A stretch of 43,500 nucleotides of DNA from a virus: the IMG/VR virus record IMGVR_UViG_3300044615_000622, positions 1-43,500 of that record, one strand, 5' to 3'. Below are positions 22,772-30,740 of this stretch, piece by piece (the first letter of the stretch is position 1; each line of letters starts with the position of its first letter). The notes below the pieces were generated by a model that worked only from the letters and a program-made list of their open reading frames with translations, made no database searches and was not told where the DNA came from. Made by a program: the position numbers and the translations under genes.

Positions 22772-24782
22772 CCTGACGCATATCCTAGGCGGCCCATGGA
22801 GCCCACCAAGGCCCGCGCCGATTGACGATCAGATCCGCACCGCCATGCAAAACGCAGGCGTGACGCCGCCTAGCTCCATTGTCATTGACGGCACGCTGCA
22901 CCGCTACCAGACCGGCAGCAAGGGCCAGGCCGGGCACGATAAAGCAGGCTGGTACGTGTTTTTCCCCGACGGCGTGTGCGCGGGGATGTTTGGGGACTGG
23001 CGCACTGGCGTGACGCAGACCTTCAGGGCTGAGGTGGGGCGAGAGCTGACGGCCCAGGAGCAGATGGCCATCACCCGCAGGCAGGCTGAGGCCCGCGCCG
23101 CTCGGGACGCCAGGGCCGCGCAAGCCGCTGAGACGGTGGAGGCCATATGGTCACAAGCCGGGGCGGCGAGCGATGACCATCCTTACCTTGCGCGCAAGCG
23201 GGTTAAGGCCCACGGCCTTCGCATCACTGGCGATGGGCGGTTGATGGCTCCCCTCTACGATCACACGGGCGCGCTGTCGTCGCTGCAATATATAGACGCC
23301 GAAGGCGGCAAGCTCTATCACGCAGGGGCGGCGACAGGCGGGCGGTATTGGGTTGTTGGAAGCTGTGAAGGCGATGTCGTTTACATAGCCGAAGGCTTCG
23401 CCACAGCAGCCACCATTCACGAAGTGACCGGCAAGCCCTGCGTCGTGGCGTATAGCGCTAGCAATCTGGTCCCCGTCACCGGTTCTATACGCGAGGCCCA
23501 CCCGGACGCTGAGTTGGTTATTGTGGCTGACAATGACGCTAGCGGCGTTGGCCAGAAATACGCCGATCAAGCAGCCGCCAAGCACCGCGCCAAGGTTGTG
23601 GTCATTCCCATCCAAGGCGACGCCAATGACTACGTTGCTGGCGGGCATGACCTGCAGGCCCTGCTTAACCCGCCGATCGAGCAATGGCTCATTCCCGCCG
23701 ATGAGTTTGCAGCCCAGCCCGCGCCGCTGCGATGGCTGGTTAAAGGCTGGATCCAGGCCGAAGCCCTGCACATGATCCACGGCCCTTCAGGCGGGGGCAA
23801 GACGTTTGCCGTGCTTGATCTCATGCTGCACATGGCGGCGGGCCGCACCGAATGGAACGGCTGCAAGGTCAAGCCGGGGGCGGTGGTTTACCTCGCTGGC
23901 GAAGGACACCATGGCTTGCGAGGGCGCGTCGCCGCGTGGAAACAACACCACCAAGCCGACAGCCTGACAATGTGGTTGAGCCGAGAAGGGTGCGATCTCA
24001 ACACCAAAGAGGGCTTGCAGCATGTGATCGATCACATCAGAGGCCTGAACCACCAGCCCGACGTGATCGTGGTGGACACCCTGCATCGCTTTCTCAAGGG
24101 CGACGAGAACAGCGCCCAGGATGCCAAGACCATGCTCGACGCCTGCGCCCATCTCATGCGCGGCTTTGGGTGCGCGGTCATTCTCGTTCACCACACAGGA
24201 GTGAGTGAGGAAGCCCAGCATCGCGCCAGAGGATCGAGCGCTTGGAGGGGCGCCCTAGACATCGAGATTAGCGTGGTCCCCGGCGACAACGGGTGCCTGC
24301 GTTTGGTCCAGAGAAAGAGCAAAGACGCTGAGCTGAAGCCGCCCATGAATGGCAAGCTTGAGGCCGTTACCCTCTCCGGATGGGTCGATGAGGATGGCGA
24401 AGCCGTCACCAGCGCGGTCCTCGTCGCAGCCCCGCCAGAGCCGAAAGAAGCCGCTCTTGCCGGGCACGGAGCCATCCATCACCACCAGAAAATGTTTTCT
24501 AGGGCTTGGGTGGAAGGCGGCAAAATTTTGCTTGGCGAGGATCCATTCGTGGCAAGGGATGCCGTGGCCAGTTTGCTCCAAAATGATGGCTACAAGCCGG
24601 GGTCGGTCAAAAATATGCTTGCACCAAGCAGCAAAGGGAAGCCCGTGCATGACCTGCTGAACGCTGAATGGATTAAAAAGGCGTCAGACGAGGGGGAAAA
24701 TGGCGATGGCTGGATCATTATCGAGCCAGGGTGGAGGGCCTCACTTTTGGTCATTAGTGACTCACTAGTGACTCACCAGTGA
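22764..24782 (+). CDS. Toprim primase fused to RepA-like replicative helicase
   Basis: The protein has 672 residues and a GTG start with GGGGGA upstream. The N-terminal domain (GWYVFFPDGVCAGMFGDWRTG) is like that of plasmid and phage primases. The Toprim part has EGFATA at 210-215 and the metal-binding DND at 256-258. The C-terminal ATPase is RecA-fold: GPSGGGKT at 340-347, VIVVDTLHRFL (Walker B), VILVHHTG and a downstream RGSSAWRGALD, as in RepA/AAA_25 helicases. It should prime and unwind DNA at the origin. Its last 35 bases already carry the AGTGACTCAC repeats of the putative origin. No DNA polymerase gene accompanies it. Confidence 0.93.
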   Translation: MTDLTHILGGPWSPPRPAPIDDQIRTAMQNAGVTPPSSIVIDGTLHRYQTGSKGQAGHDKAGWYVFFPDGVCAGMFGDWRTGVTQTFRAEVGRELTAQEQMAITRRQAEARAARDARAAQAAETVEAIWSQAGAASDDHPYLARKRVKAHGLRITGDGRLMAPLYDHTGALSSLQYIDAEGGKLYHAGAATGGRYWVVGSCEGDVVYIAEGFATAATIHEVTGKPCVVAYSASNLVPVTGSIREAHPDAELVIVADNDASGVGQKYADQAAAKHRAKVVVIPIQGDANDYVAGGHDLQALLNPPIEQWLIPADEFAAQPAPLRWLVKGWIQAEALHMIHGPSGGGKTFAVLDLMLHMAAGRTEWNGCKVKPGAVVYLAGEGHHGLRGRVAAWKQHHQADSLTMWLSREGCDLNTKEGLQHVIDHIRGLNHQPDVIVVDTLHRFLKGDENSAQDAKTMLDACAHLMRGFGCAVILVHHTGVSEEAQHRARGSSAWRGALDIEISVVPGDNGCLRLVQRKSKDAELKPPMNGKLEAVTLSGWVDEDGEAVTSAVLVAAPPEPKEAALAGHGAIHHHQKMFSRAWVEGGKILLGEDPFVARDAVASLLQNDGYKPGSVKNMLAPSSKGKPVHDLLNAEWIKKASDEGENGDGWIIIEPGWRASLLVISDSLVTHQ

Positions 24783-24958
24783 CTTTTGGGGAAAAAGTCA
24801 TCGGTCATTTTCAGGTCATTTGTGAGTCATCGGTGAGTGGTCAGGAGTGAGCACAATTTCACTCAGTCACTCACTCACTTTTCACTCACACCTTAGGGTG
24901 AGTGAAGTGAGTGACTGAGTGAAGTGCTCACTGAAGGTGACTCCGGTGACGCGGTGAC
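24749..24958. other. Iteron- and hairpin-rich stretch, candidate replication origin
   Basis: There is no gene between 24783 and 25079. Repeats spaced by 11 bp start in the helicase 3' end: AGTGACTCAC at 24756, 24767 and a variant at 24778. GGTCATTT follows at 24803 and 24814, AGTCATCGGT at 24797 and 24825, and GGTGAC at 24936, 24945 and 24953. A long imperfect hairpin lies between them (24858-24892 with 24897-24923). Helical phasing, clustering and position right after the primase-helicase fit an origin, though regulation by a repeat-binding protein is an alternative. Confidence 0.6.
24858..24923. repeat. Long imperfect hairpin of GTGAGTGA repeats
   Basis: The left arm 24858-24892 is built of CACTCA-type units. 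The right arm 24897-24923 is its reverse complement, apart from a gap of about 8 bases, and the loop is only about four bases. The right arm reads GGTGAGTGAAGTGAGTGACT and on. No T-run follows, so this is not a terminator; it is the central element of the candidate origin. Confidence 0.75.
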
Positions 24959-24970
24959 GGTCGAAAGGGG

Positions 24971-25062
24971 GGTTAGCTAGGCTTAGCTAAGAGGTGATGT
25001 TTAAAAAGGCTGGTTAGCTAGACTTGGCTAAGTGGAGGGGCGTGGTTAACACAATGGTTAAC
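24971..25062. promoter_or_regulatory. TTAGCTA palindromes and TGGTTAAC pair before the regulator gene
   Basis: Two 21-bp copies, GGTTAGCTAGGCTTAGCTAAG (24971-24991, shown in two parts: GGTTAGCTAGG / CTTAGCTAAG) and a variant at 25012-25032, start 41 bp apart. Each is an inverted repeat of TTAGCTA around 4 bases, perfect in the first copy. TGGTTAAC then occurs at 25043-25050 and 25055-25062, 12 bp apart. Their place right before a winged-helix gene suggests operators for that regulator or part of the origin. Confidence 0.6.
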
Positions 25063-25079
25063 GGCAAAGGTGGAGCGAC

Positions 25080-25547
25080 ATGAACGAAGATTACTGGAAA
25101 GTAAGGTGCGAGGAGCTGGAGGAGGAACTGCGCCAGGTTCGCGATGTGCTGCGGAGGGAGATTCATCCCGTCGTGTCGGCGATGGGAATGATTGCCCCTT
25201 ACACGCCTAGCGGGGCGACCATGATCGTCGCAGCGCTTTACAAGGCCTACCCCCATGCCCTTACCCGCGAGCGCCTGATGCTCGCCAGGCGGGCTTGCAA
25301 GCAGGACGTGGACGACAAAGTCATCGATGTCCAAATCTGCAAGGCTCGCCAAGGGCTGCGAAAGGCCGGGGCCGAAGGGCCGATCATCGTCAACGTCTAT
25401 GCCGCTGGTTATCGAATGCACGCGGGGGCTTATGCGTGGTTGTCTGAGCGGCTGGTGGAGGTGGAATTAGCTGAGGCGCGGTTGACGGACACACGGTTGA
25501 CAGACGCGACGAACCTTGTTTCTGTCGCGACAAAACACAGGGGCTGA
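25080..25547 (+). CDS. Winged-helix transcription regulator, OmpR/PhoB C-terminal type
   Basis: The protein has 155 residues with GGTGGAG six bases before ATG. After a coiled N-terminus (EELEEELRQVRDVLRREI), the DNA-binding fold of response regulators is visible without a receiver domain. It shows KVIDVQICKARQGLRKAG (recognition helix) followed by IIVNVYAAGYRM, which is the wing strand with its terminal Gly-Tyr-Arg. It probably controls middle or late transcription. Several palindromes sit directly upstream, and its stop is inside the first copy of a 20-bp tandem repeat. The C-terminal tail after residue 120 is unlike the family. Confidence 0.8.
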   Translation: MNEDYWKVRCEELEEELRQVRDVLRREIHPVVSAMGMIAPYTPSGATMIVAALYKAYPHALTRERLMLARRACKQDVDDKVIDVQICKARQGLRKAGAEGPIIVNVYAAGYRMHAGAYAWLSERLVEVELAEARLTDTRLTDATNLVSVATKHRG

Positions 25548-25567
25548 CGACAAAACACAGGGGCTGA
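25528..25567 (+). repeat. 20-bp perfect tandem duplication with stop codon and ribosome site
   Basis: CGACAAAACACAGGGGCTGA occurs twice head to tail (25528-25547 and 25548-25567). The first copy supplies the stop codon of the regulator gene. The second supplies the AGGGG site for the gene starting at 25570. The exactness points to a recent slip or duplication. Confidence 0.9.
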
Positions 25568-25569
25568 TC

Positions 25570-25908
25570 ATGGGTAATCACTTGGACATGGCGCAACGCC
25601 AGATTGAAGACCGAGCAGAACTGAGCCGCGTGCGGGCAGAGCTGGCGATCCAGCGCAAGGCGCTCGCTAACCTGGAAGAGCGCGAGGTCGCCATCGTGGG
25701 GCGCATGGATGAGCGTTTGCTGGCCGTGGCGAGCTTGTTGGAGGCTGACAAGGTTGTGGGGTTGGCGGTTGAGCCGCCCGCTTTGGAAGTGACGATTGAG
25801 ACAACGCCGGTGGATGCGGATGCGGACGCGGTTGATCTAACTGCGGTTGACCTAGCCACCGTGTCCGACGCCCCTGTTGACCGGCCCAACGGCGCAGCCG
25901 CCTTCTGA
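25570..25908 (+). CDS. Small coiled-coil hypothetical protein
   Basis: The protein has 112 residues when started at 25570, just after the duplicated AGGGG site; upstream in-frame codons belong to the repeat. Residues 5-55 form a charged helix (RAELAIQRKALANLEEREVA), and the C-terminus is acidic with many Val, Asp and Thr. No family is recognised. The TGA overlaps the next ATG, so it opens a tightly coupled run of four genes before the terminase genes. Confidence 0.65.
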   Translation: MGNHLDMAQRQIEDRAELSRVRAELAIQRKALANLEEREVAIVGRMDERLLAVASLLEADKVVGLAVEPPALEVTIETTPVDADADAVDLTAVDLATVSDAPVDRPNGAAAF

Positions 25909-26312
25909 TGTCGGCTATCGGAAACCCCGCCGCCGTCCAGGCCGCAGCCGCCAAGCGAGACCAGTGGGGCCGCGAACGCTACGAACAAGGTCGCCGCGAT
26001 GGCGAGGCTCAAGCTGACGCCCGTTATGTTGATCGCCTTGACGCCGCCCGGCAAGAGCACCTGCAAGAGATCGCGCGCTTGGATGAGCGGCACAAAGCCA
26101 ACGACATTGAGATCCGCGGTGCAGCCTATTGGCGCGGCAAAGTGATCGGTGCTGTCGGCGGCCTTGTGGTGGGGTGCTTCCTTACGGTGCTGACCGGCGC
26201 TTTGATGTTTAACCAGAACGAACGCGCCTTGCAGGCTGGCGCTAATGTGGCCCAGGGCGGCATGACCGCGGGGCTGGCTATCGATGCTTTGCAACAAGGG
26301 GCAGAACAATGA
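25908..26312 (+). CDS. Single-pass membrane protein with coiled coil
   Basis: The protein has 134 residues. A long charged helix (about 15-78, RERYEQGRRDGEAQADARYVDRLD and on) is followed by one membrane helix at about 86-105 (VIGAVGGLVVGCFLTVLTGA) and a short tail. Function unknown. The stop overlaps the next ATG. The layout of small membrane proteins between the regulator and the terminase could be a second lysis or exclusion set, but no motif proves it. Confidence 0.7.
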   Translation: MSAIGNPAAVQAAAAKRDQWGRERYEQGRRDGEAQADARYVDRLDAARQEHLQEIARLDERHKANDIEIRGAAYWRGKVIGAVGGLVVGCFLTVLTGALMFNQNERALQAGANVAQGGMTAGLAIDALQQGAEQ

Positions 26313-26485
26313 AGATTGGCGTTGGACTTCCACCCGGTTGGTCCGTTATCGGGACGATCTTTACCGGCGCGCTGCTGTGGATTGGAGCCCAGCTTCCCGC
26401 TTGGCTTTCTTGGGGCTTTACCGTCTTGACGGCGCTTGTCCCTGATGTCAGTGTGGCCCCTGTTGTTGAGCCCCCTGTGCAGTGA
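26309..26485 (+). CDS. Small membrane peptide (58 residues)
   Basis: The frame starts with an ATGA overlap after the preceding gene and ends with TGATG onto the next. It has two short hydrophobic stretches (VIGTIFTGALLWIGAQL and WLSWGFTVLTALV) and a Pro/Val tail. The size and double hydrophobic segment would suit a holin, but position and family do not confirm this. Function otherwise unknown. Confidence 0.65.
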   Translation: MKIGVGLPPGWSVIGTIFTGALLWIGAQLPAWLSWGFTVLTALVPDVSVAPVVEPPVQ

Positions 26486-26634
26486 TGGCAAAACGTCCCG
26501 GCCTCTACGCTAACATCGCAGCCAAGCGAGCCCGCATTAAAGCGGGCTCCGGCGAGAAGATGCGAAAGCCAGGCGCAAAAGGCGCTCCTACCGCGAAGGC
26601 GTTTCGCGAGAGTGCGAAGACGGCGAAGCGTTAA
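26485..26634 (+). CDS. Small basic conserved phage protein
   Basis: The protein has 49 residues. It begins MAKRPGLYANIAAKRARIKA and continues with GSGEKMRKPGAKGAP, a very basic sequence of a kind often seen near phage structural genes. It starts in a TGATG overlap. Binding of DNA or RNA is likely from its charge only; the function is unknown to me. Confidence 0.75.
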   Translation: MAKRPGLYANIAAKRARIKAGSGEKMRKPGAKGAPTAKAFRESAKTAKR

Positions 26635-26670
26635 AGCGAAAAACAGAGTTAAACAGAGTTGTTTTGACAA

Positions 26671-26973
26671 ATGGGACTTCGCGGCCCTCAACCAGGCACC
26701 GTAAGGAAACCGCAAAACAGCGGGCGGAAAAAGGGTACGCTAAATAAGGCGACCGTGGACTTGAAAGCCATTGCGCGCACCATGGAGCCGGAGGCGACCA
26801 AGCGCCTTGGTCAGCTATTGCGATCGGAGAATGAGGCCGTCGCCCTTGGAGCCGTCAAAGAGGTGTACGACCGCGCGTTCGGCAAAGCTACGCAAGTGGT
26901 TAGCGGCGAGAACGGTGGGGCTATTTACCTGATGGTATCAACAGGCGTCCCGCATGCCTCAGAAACAGATTAG
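26671..26973 (+). CDS. Small terminase subunit candidate
   Basis: The protein has 100 residues. It starts with a basic Gly/Pro/Lys region (GLRGPQPGTVRKPQNSGRKK) and GTLNKATVDLKAIARTMEPE, followed by a helical part with AVALGAVKEVYDRAFGKATQV. Short proteins of this pattern directly before the large terminase act as DNA-recognition subunits in several podoviruses. The C-terminus overlaps the large-subunit start by 20 bases. The family link is by position and pattern only. Confidence 0.68.
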   Translation: MGLRGPQPGTVRKPQNSGRKKGTLNKATVDLKAIARTMEPEATKRLGQLLRSENEAVALGAVKEVYDRAFGKATQVVSGENGGAIYLMVSTGVPHASETD

Positions 26974-28279
26974 CCTCGCCTACTACCCCCGCGAATGGCA
27001 AGTGCAAGCTCACAAGCGCAAGGCGCGGTTTCGCGTGCTGGCGCTCCATCGCAGGGCCGGCAAGACCGAGCTTGCGCTGATGGAGCTAATCGACGCGGCG
27101 CTTAAGACCACCGCAGACCTGGCTTATTACGTTTACCTTGCGCCTTTCCTGAAGCAGGCCAAGACCATCGCATGGGCGCGGCTTAAACAGCGGCTGGTTC
27201 CGCTTTTAAACGTCAATGCTGTGGCGGTGAACGAAAGCGAACTGTCAATCAAGCTGGCGCACAATGGCGCCGTGATCCGGATCTTTGGCGGCGACAACCC
27301 AGACGCCTTGCGTGGCGTGCGCCTTGATGGCGTGGTCATCGATGAGGTGGCGCAGATCAAGCCCGAAGTCTGGCAGGACATTATTCAGCCGGCGCTGTCA
27401 GACCGCAAAGGTTGGGCGCTGTTCATTGGCACGCCGTCTGGCGTGAACTTGTTCAGCGAATTGTTTTTTCGCGCTAAGACCCTGCCGGATTGGGCTTCGG
27501 CGCTTTACACGGTCTATGACACCGACGCCCTTGATACCGACGAGATCGCGCGCTTGCGCCGCGACATGAGCGAGACATCATTCAGCCGCGAGTATCTGTG
27601 CGACTTCAGCGCGGCGGGCGAGGATCAGCTGATTAGCTTGTCTGACGTGCAAGCCGCAACCCAGCGGCACTACGCGATCACGGAATATCAATGGGCACCT
27701 CGCATTCTTGGCGTTGACCCTGCGCGCTTTGGTGATGATCGCAGTGTGATTTTTCCGCGTCAGGGTATGGTGGCTTTTCCGCCTATCGTCCTGCGTGGCG
27801 TGGACAACATGGACCTAGCCTCGCGTGTTGCAGCCAAGATCGCCGAGTGGCAGCCCGATGCGGTGTTCGTGGACGCAGGCAATGGCTCTGGCGTGATCGA
27901 TCGGCTGCGTCAGCTTAAGTATGAGGTTACCGAAGTCTGGTTTGGCGGACGGCCTATCGATGAGGCGTACAAGGACAAGCGCACCGAGATGTGGTGCGGG
28001 TTGGCCGAATGGATTAAGCTAGGCGGCGCGATTCCTGATGACGTGGCGCTTAAACAGGATCTCGCCGCACCGACCTACGCTTTTACCCAGACAGGCAAGC
28101 GTGTGCTTGAGAGCAAGGATGACCTTAAAGCCCGCGGGCTTCCCTCGCCTGACCTTGGCGACGCCTTGGCCCTGACCTTCGCCGCACCCGTTGCGGCTAG
28201 AACACGCTTTGAGCGCCAGCGCGATGAGCTAACCCGGCCTCGCTCGCGTGGTGAGTACAACCCTTTGGATATGGTCTGA
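26954..28279 (+). CDS. terL: Terminase large subunit
   Basis: The protein has 441 residues. The ATPase part has a Walker A variant HRRAGKTE at 32-39 and Walker B VVIDE at 127-131, followed by the coupling motif FIGTPSG. The nuclease part (RNase H fold) has GVDPARFGDD with D255, VFVDAGN with D307, and DLGDALAL with D400 and D403, which together would bind the metals. The enzyme cuts concatemers and drives DNA into the head through the portal encoded at 29069. It ends in an ATGG overlap with the acetyltransferase gene. Confidence 0.95.
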   Translation: MPQKQISLAYYPREWQVQAHKRKARFRVLALHRRAGKTELALMELIDAALKTTADLAYYVYLAPFLKQAKTIAWARLKQRLVPLLNVNAVAVNESELSIKLAHNGAVIRIFGGDNPDALRGVRLDGVVIDEVAQIKPEVWQDIIQPALSDRKGWALFIGTPSGVNLFSELFFRAKTLPDWASALYTVYDTDALDTDEIARLRRDMSETSFSREYLCDFSAAGEDQLISLSDVQAATQRHYAITEYQWAPRILGVDPARFGDDRSVIFPRQGMVAFPPIVLRGVDNMDLASRVAAKIAEWQPDAVFVDAGNGSGVIDRLRQLKYEVTEVWFGGRPIDEAYKDKRTEMWCGLAEWIKLGGAIPDDVALKQDLAAPTYAFTQTGKRVLESKDDLKARGLPSPDLGDALALTFAAPVAARTRFERQRDELTRPRSRGEYNPLDMV

Positions 28280-28767
28280 TGGCGATCCCGCGCGAGATTG
28301 TGGCCAGTGAGTGGATCGACCGCGCTTGGCCGCTGCTTGAAGAGCATTATGCCGAGTTGGCCACCGTGCCTGATATCATGCTGCTTAAGCCCGATGTCGA
28401 GCGCTACCAGACCCTTGAAGCGGCGGGGAACTTGTTTGCTATCGGTATGTTTGACACTCATGTCGACACTCATGTCGATGCTGATGGCAATGGCGGCGAA
28501 ACCCTAGTCGGCTACAGCGTTAACATTGTGTGCACTAACCTGCACTATGGCGACTTGCTAATGTGCCAGAATGACTTGCTCTTTGTCCGCAAGTCACACC
28601 GGCGCGGCATGACCGGCATGCGGCTTATCACGGCGACTGAGCGGGCCGCCAAAGAGCGAGGTGTCAAGATGATGCTGTGGCACGCCAAGCCTGGTACAAC
28701 CCTCGATCGGATGCTCCCAAAGCTGGGCTACGAGCCGTTTGAAACTATCCACTATCAGGTGCTTTAA
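28279..28767 (+). CDS. GNAT-type N-acetyltransferase
   Basis: The protein has 162 residues. The central strand-turn RKSHRRGMTGMRLI matches the acetyl-CoA pyrophosphate loop (R/Q-x-x-G-x-G/A) of GNAT enzymes. LLFVRKS is the strand before it, and MMLWHAKPGTTLDRMLPKLGYEPFE is the usual C-terminal end with a Gly-Tyr. Genes like it often sit between terminase and portal in podoviruses; their target is unknown. HVDTHVDADGN contains a small internal repeat (THVD twice). Confidence 0.85.
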   Translation: MAIPREIVASEWIDRAWPLLEEHYAELATVPDIMLLKPDVERYQTLEAAGNLFAIGMFDTHVDTHVDADGNGGETLVGYSVNIVCTNLHYGDLLMCQNDLLFVRKSHRRGMTGMRLITATERAAKERGVKMMLWHAKPGTTLDRMLPKLGYEPFETIHYQVL

Positions 28768-29072
28768 TGGTCCAAGCTATTGCAGCCGCCGCCGCTGTCG
28801 CTACCGCTGGCGCAACCGTTGCGCAAGGGCGTCAAGCGCAACGTGCTCAACGCAGGGCCGCCGATCAGGCTACCATGCAAGCCGAAATGCAACAGAGCCA
28901 GGCCGAGCGCGAGTTCAACCGCGCGAACCAGAAAAGGCCAAACATCGCAGCGCTCGCCGCACGCAATCGCGTTATGAGCGGCGGTGGCGTTGGCGGCACA
29001 TTTCTGACCGGCACAATGGGCGCGCCCACTAGCAGCGGCATGTTGGGCCGCACGAGCTTGCTTGGATCATGA
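28767..29072 (+). CDS. Ala/Gln-rich hypothetical virion-associated protein
   Basis: The protein has 101 residues. It has an Ala-rich hydrophobic N-terminus (VQAIAAAAAVATAGATVAQG), a Gln/Arg helix (QAEMQQSQAEREFNRANQKR) and a Gly/Ser/Thr tail with GGGVGGTFLTGTMG. Small proteins with this layout are often found directly before the portal gene in podoviruses; it also resembles the N-terminus of the internal protein at 40666. Structural role is inferred. ATGA overlap with the portal gene. Confidence 0.72.
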   Translation: MVQAIAAAAAVATAGATVAQGRQAQRAQRRAADQATMQAEMQQSQAEREFNRANQKRPNIAALAARNRVMSGGGVGGTFLTGTMGAPTSSGMLGRTSLLGS

Positions 29073-30739
29073 TCCCCAAAACCGACATGCTGCGCCGCTG
29101 GACGGCGCTTCAGACCGAGCGGTCTAGCTGGATCGCCCATTGGCGCGAGCTGTCGGATTATCTGCTTCCTCGCTCGACGCGGTTTTACAAGAGCGACCGG
29201 AACAAGGGAACGAAGAAGCACAACGCCATCTTTGACAGCACGGCTTCACGCTCCCTGCGCATCCTGTCAGCCGGCATGATGAGCGGCATGACCTCGCCTG
29301 CTAGGCCATGGTTTCGCTTGGCTTTGCCCGATGAAGATCTGATGGACTATGCGCCGGTCAAGTCATGGCTGGCCGAGACGCAGGGGCGCATGCTGAACGT
29401 GTTCGCTCGCAGCAACACCTACCTCATGCTCCATGCGTGCTACGAAGAGCTTGGCGCGTTTGGCACGAGCGCTTCTGTCATCATGGATGATTATGACGCC
29501 CTCATCCATCACTACCAGAGCCCCGTTGGCGAGTTCGCCTTGGCCACGGATTATCGCGGAAACGTCAACACGATTTACCGCGAGTTTGAGAAAACCGTTG
29601 CCGAGTTGGTTGCCGAGTTTGGGTATGATCAGTGCTCACGCACCACGCAGGCGCTCTACAACTCAGGCAATCTTGATGCGTGGGTGCCGATCATCCACGG
29701 TATTGAGCCCCGCAGCGATCGCGATGCACGCAAGGCCGATGGTAAGAACAAGCCATGGCGCAGCGTGTACTTCGAGCCAGGGCGCGAGGATGCAGGCGAC
29801 AAGGTGTTGCGCGAGAGCGGCTATGATCGCTTCCCCGGCCTCGCTCCGCGCTGGCACAAAATGCCTGGCGATGTGTACGGCAACAGCCCCGGCATGGAGG
29901 CCCTTGGCGACATCAAGCAGCTCCAGCACGAGCAGCTGCGCAAGGCCAACGCCATCGACTATCAGACCAAGCCGCCCTTGCAGGTGCCAGCTGGAATGAA
30001 GGGGCGCGACTTGGATTACCTGCCTGGCGGCGTGACCTACGTTGATGCGCCCGGCGCGCAGAACGCGGTATCGACCCTGTTCAACGTGCAGCTGGACCTG
30101 CAACATCTGCTCTTCGATATCCAAGACGTGCGCGAACGCATCCGTGGCGCGTTCTACGCCGATCTCTTCCTCATGCTGGCCTCAACCGTTCCAGGCCGCA
30201 TGACGGCGACTGAGGTGGCCGAGCGGCACGAAGAGAAGCTTCTCATGCTAGGCCCTGTGCTTGAGCGCCTGCACAATGAGCTACTCAAGCCCTTGATCGA
30301 CGAAACCTTTACCCGCATGGTGCAGGCCGATCTTATTCCGCCGCCGCCTGAAGCGTTGCAGGGCGTGGAGTTGGACGTAGAGTTCGTCAGCATGCTCGCC
30401 CAAGCGCAGCGGGCGATCGGCGTCAATGGCGTGGATCGCTTTGTCGGCGCTCTTGGCGCGGTGGCTCAAATGCGCCCTGAGGTGATCGACAAGATTGACG
30501 TGGACAAGTGGGCTGACAGCTATAGCGACATGCTTGGCGTCGATCCTGACATTATCGTCGCATCCGAGAACGTGGCCATCATCCGCCAGCAACGCGCCCA
30601 GGCCCAAGCCCAAGCTCAACAGATGCAGGCCGCGCAGATGCAGGCCGATGCAGCCGCCAAGCTTGGCACGGTCAAGACCGATGAGAAGAACGCCGCTACC
30701 GATCTCATCAACCTTTTTAGCGGCTATGGAGGAACCTGA
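29069..30739 (+). CDS. Portal (head-to-tail connector) protein
   Basis: The protein has 556 residues, the usual length of T7-type connectors (about 510-560). RSSWIAHWRELSDYLLPRSTRF near the N-terminus, ILSAGMMSGMTSPARPWFRL, GAFGTSASVI and later ALGDIKQLQHEQLRKANAIDY are signatures of the phage head-to-tail connecting family. The C-terminus is Gln/Ala-rich (RQQRAQAQAQAQQMQAAQMQ). It would form the dodecameric DNA channel at one vertex. It is coupled upstream by ATGA and followed by GGAGG and a short basic gene. Confidence 0.95.
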   Translation: MIPKTDMLRRWTALQTERSSWIAHWRELSDYLLPRSTRFYKSDRNKGTKKHNAIFDSTASRSLRILSAGMMSGMTSPARPWFRLALPDEDLMDYAPVKSWLAETQGRMLNVFARSNTYLMLHACYEELGAFGTSASVIMDDYDALIHHYQSPVGEFALATDYRGNVNTIYREFEKTVAELVAEFGYDQCSRTTQALYNSGNLDAWVPIIHGIEPRSDRDARKADGKNKPWRSVYFEPGREDAGDKVLRESGYDRFPGLAPRWHKMPGDVYGNSPGMEALGDIKQLQHEQLRKANAIDYQTKPPLQVPAGMKGRDLDYLPGGVTYVDAPGAQNAVSTLFNVQLDLQHLLFDIQDVRERIRGAFYADLFLMLASTVPGRMTATEVAERHEEKLLMLGPVLERLHNELLKPLIDETFTRMVQADLIPPPPEALQGVELDVEFVSMLAQAQRAIGVNGVDRFVGALGAVAQMRPEVIDKIDVDKWADSYSDMLGVDPDIIVASENVAIIRQQRAQAQAQAQQMQAAQMQADAAAKLGTVKTDEKNAATDLINLFSGYGGT

Positions 30740-30740
30740 C

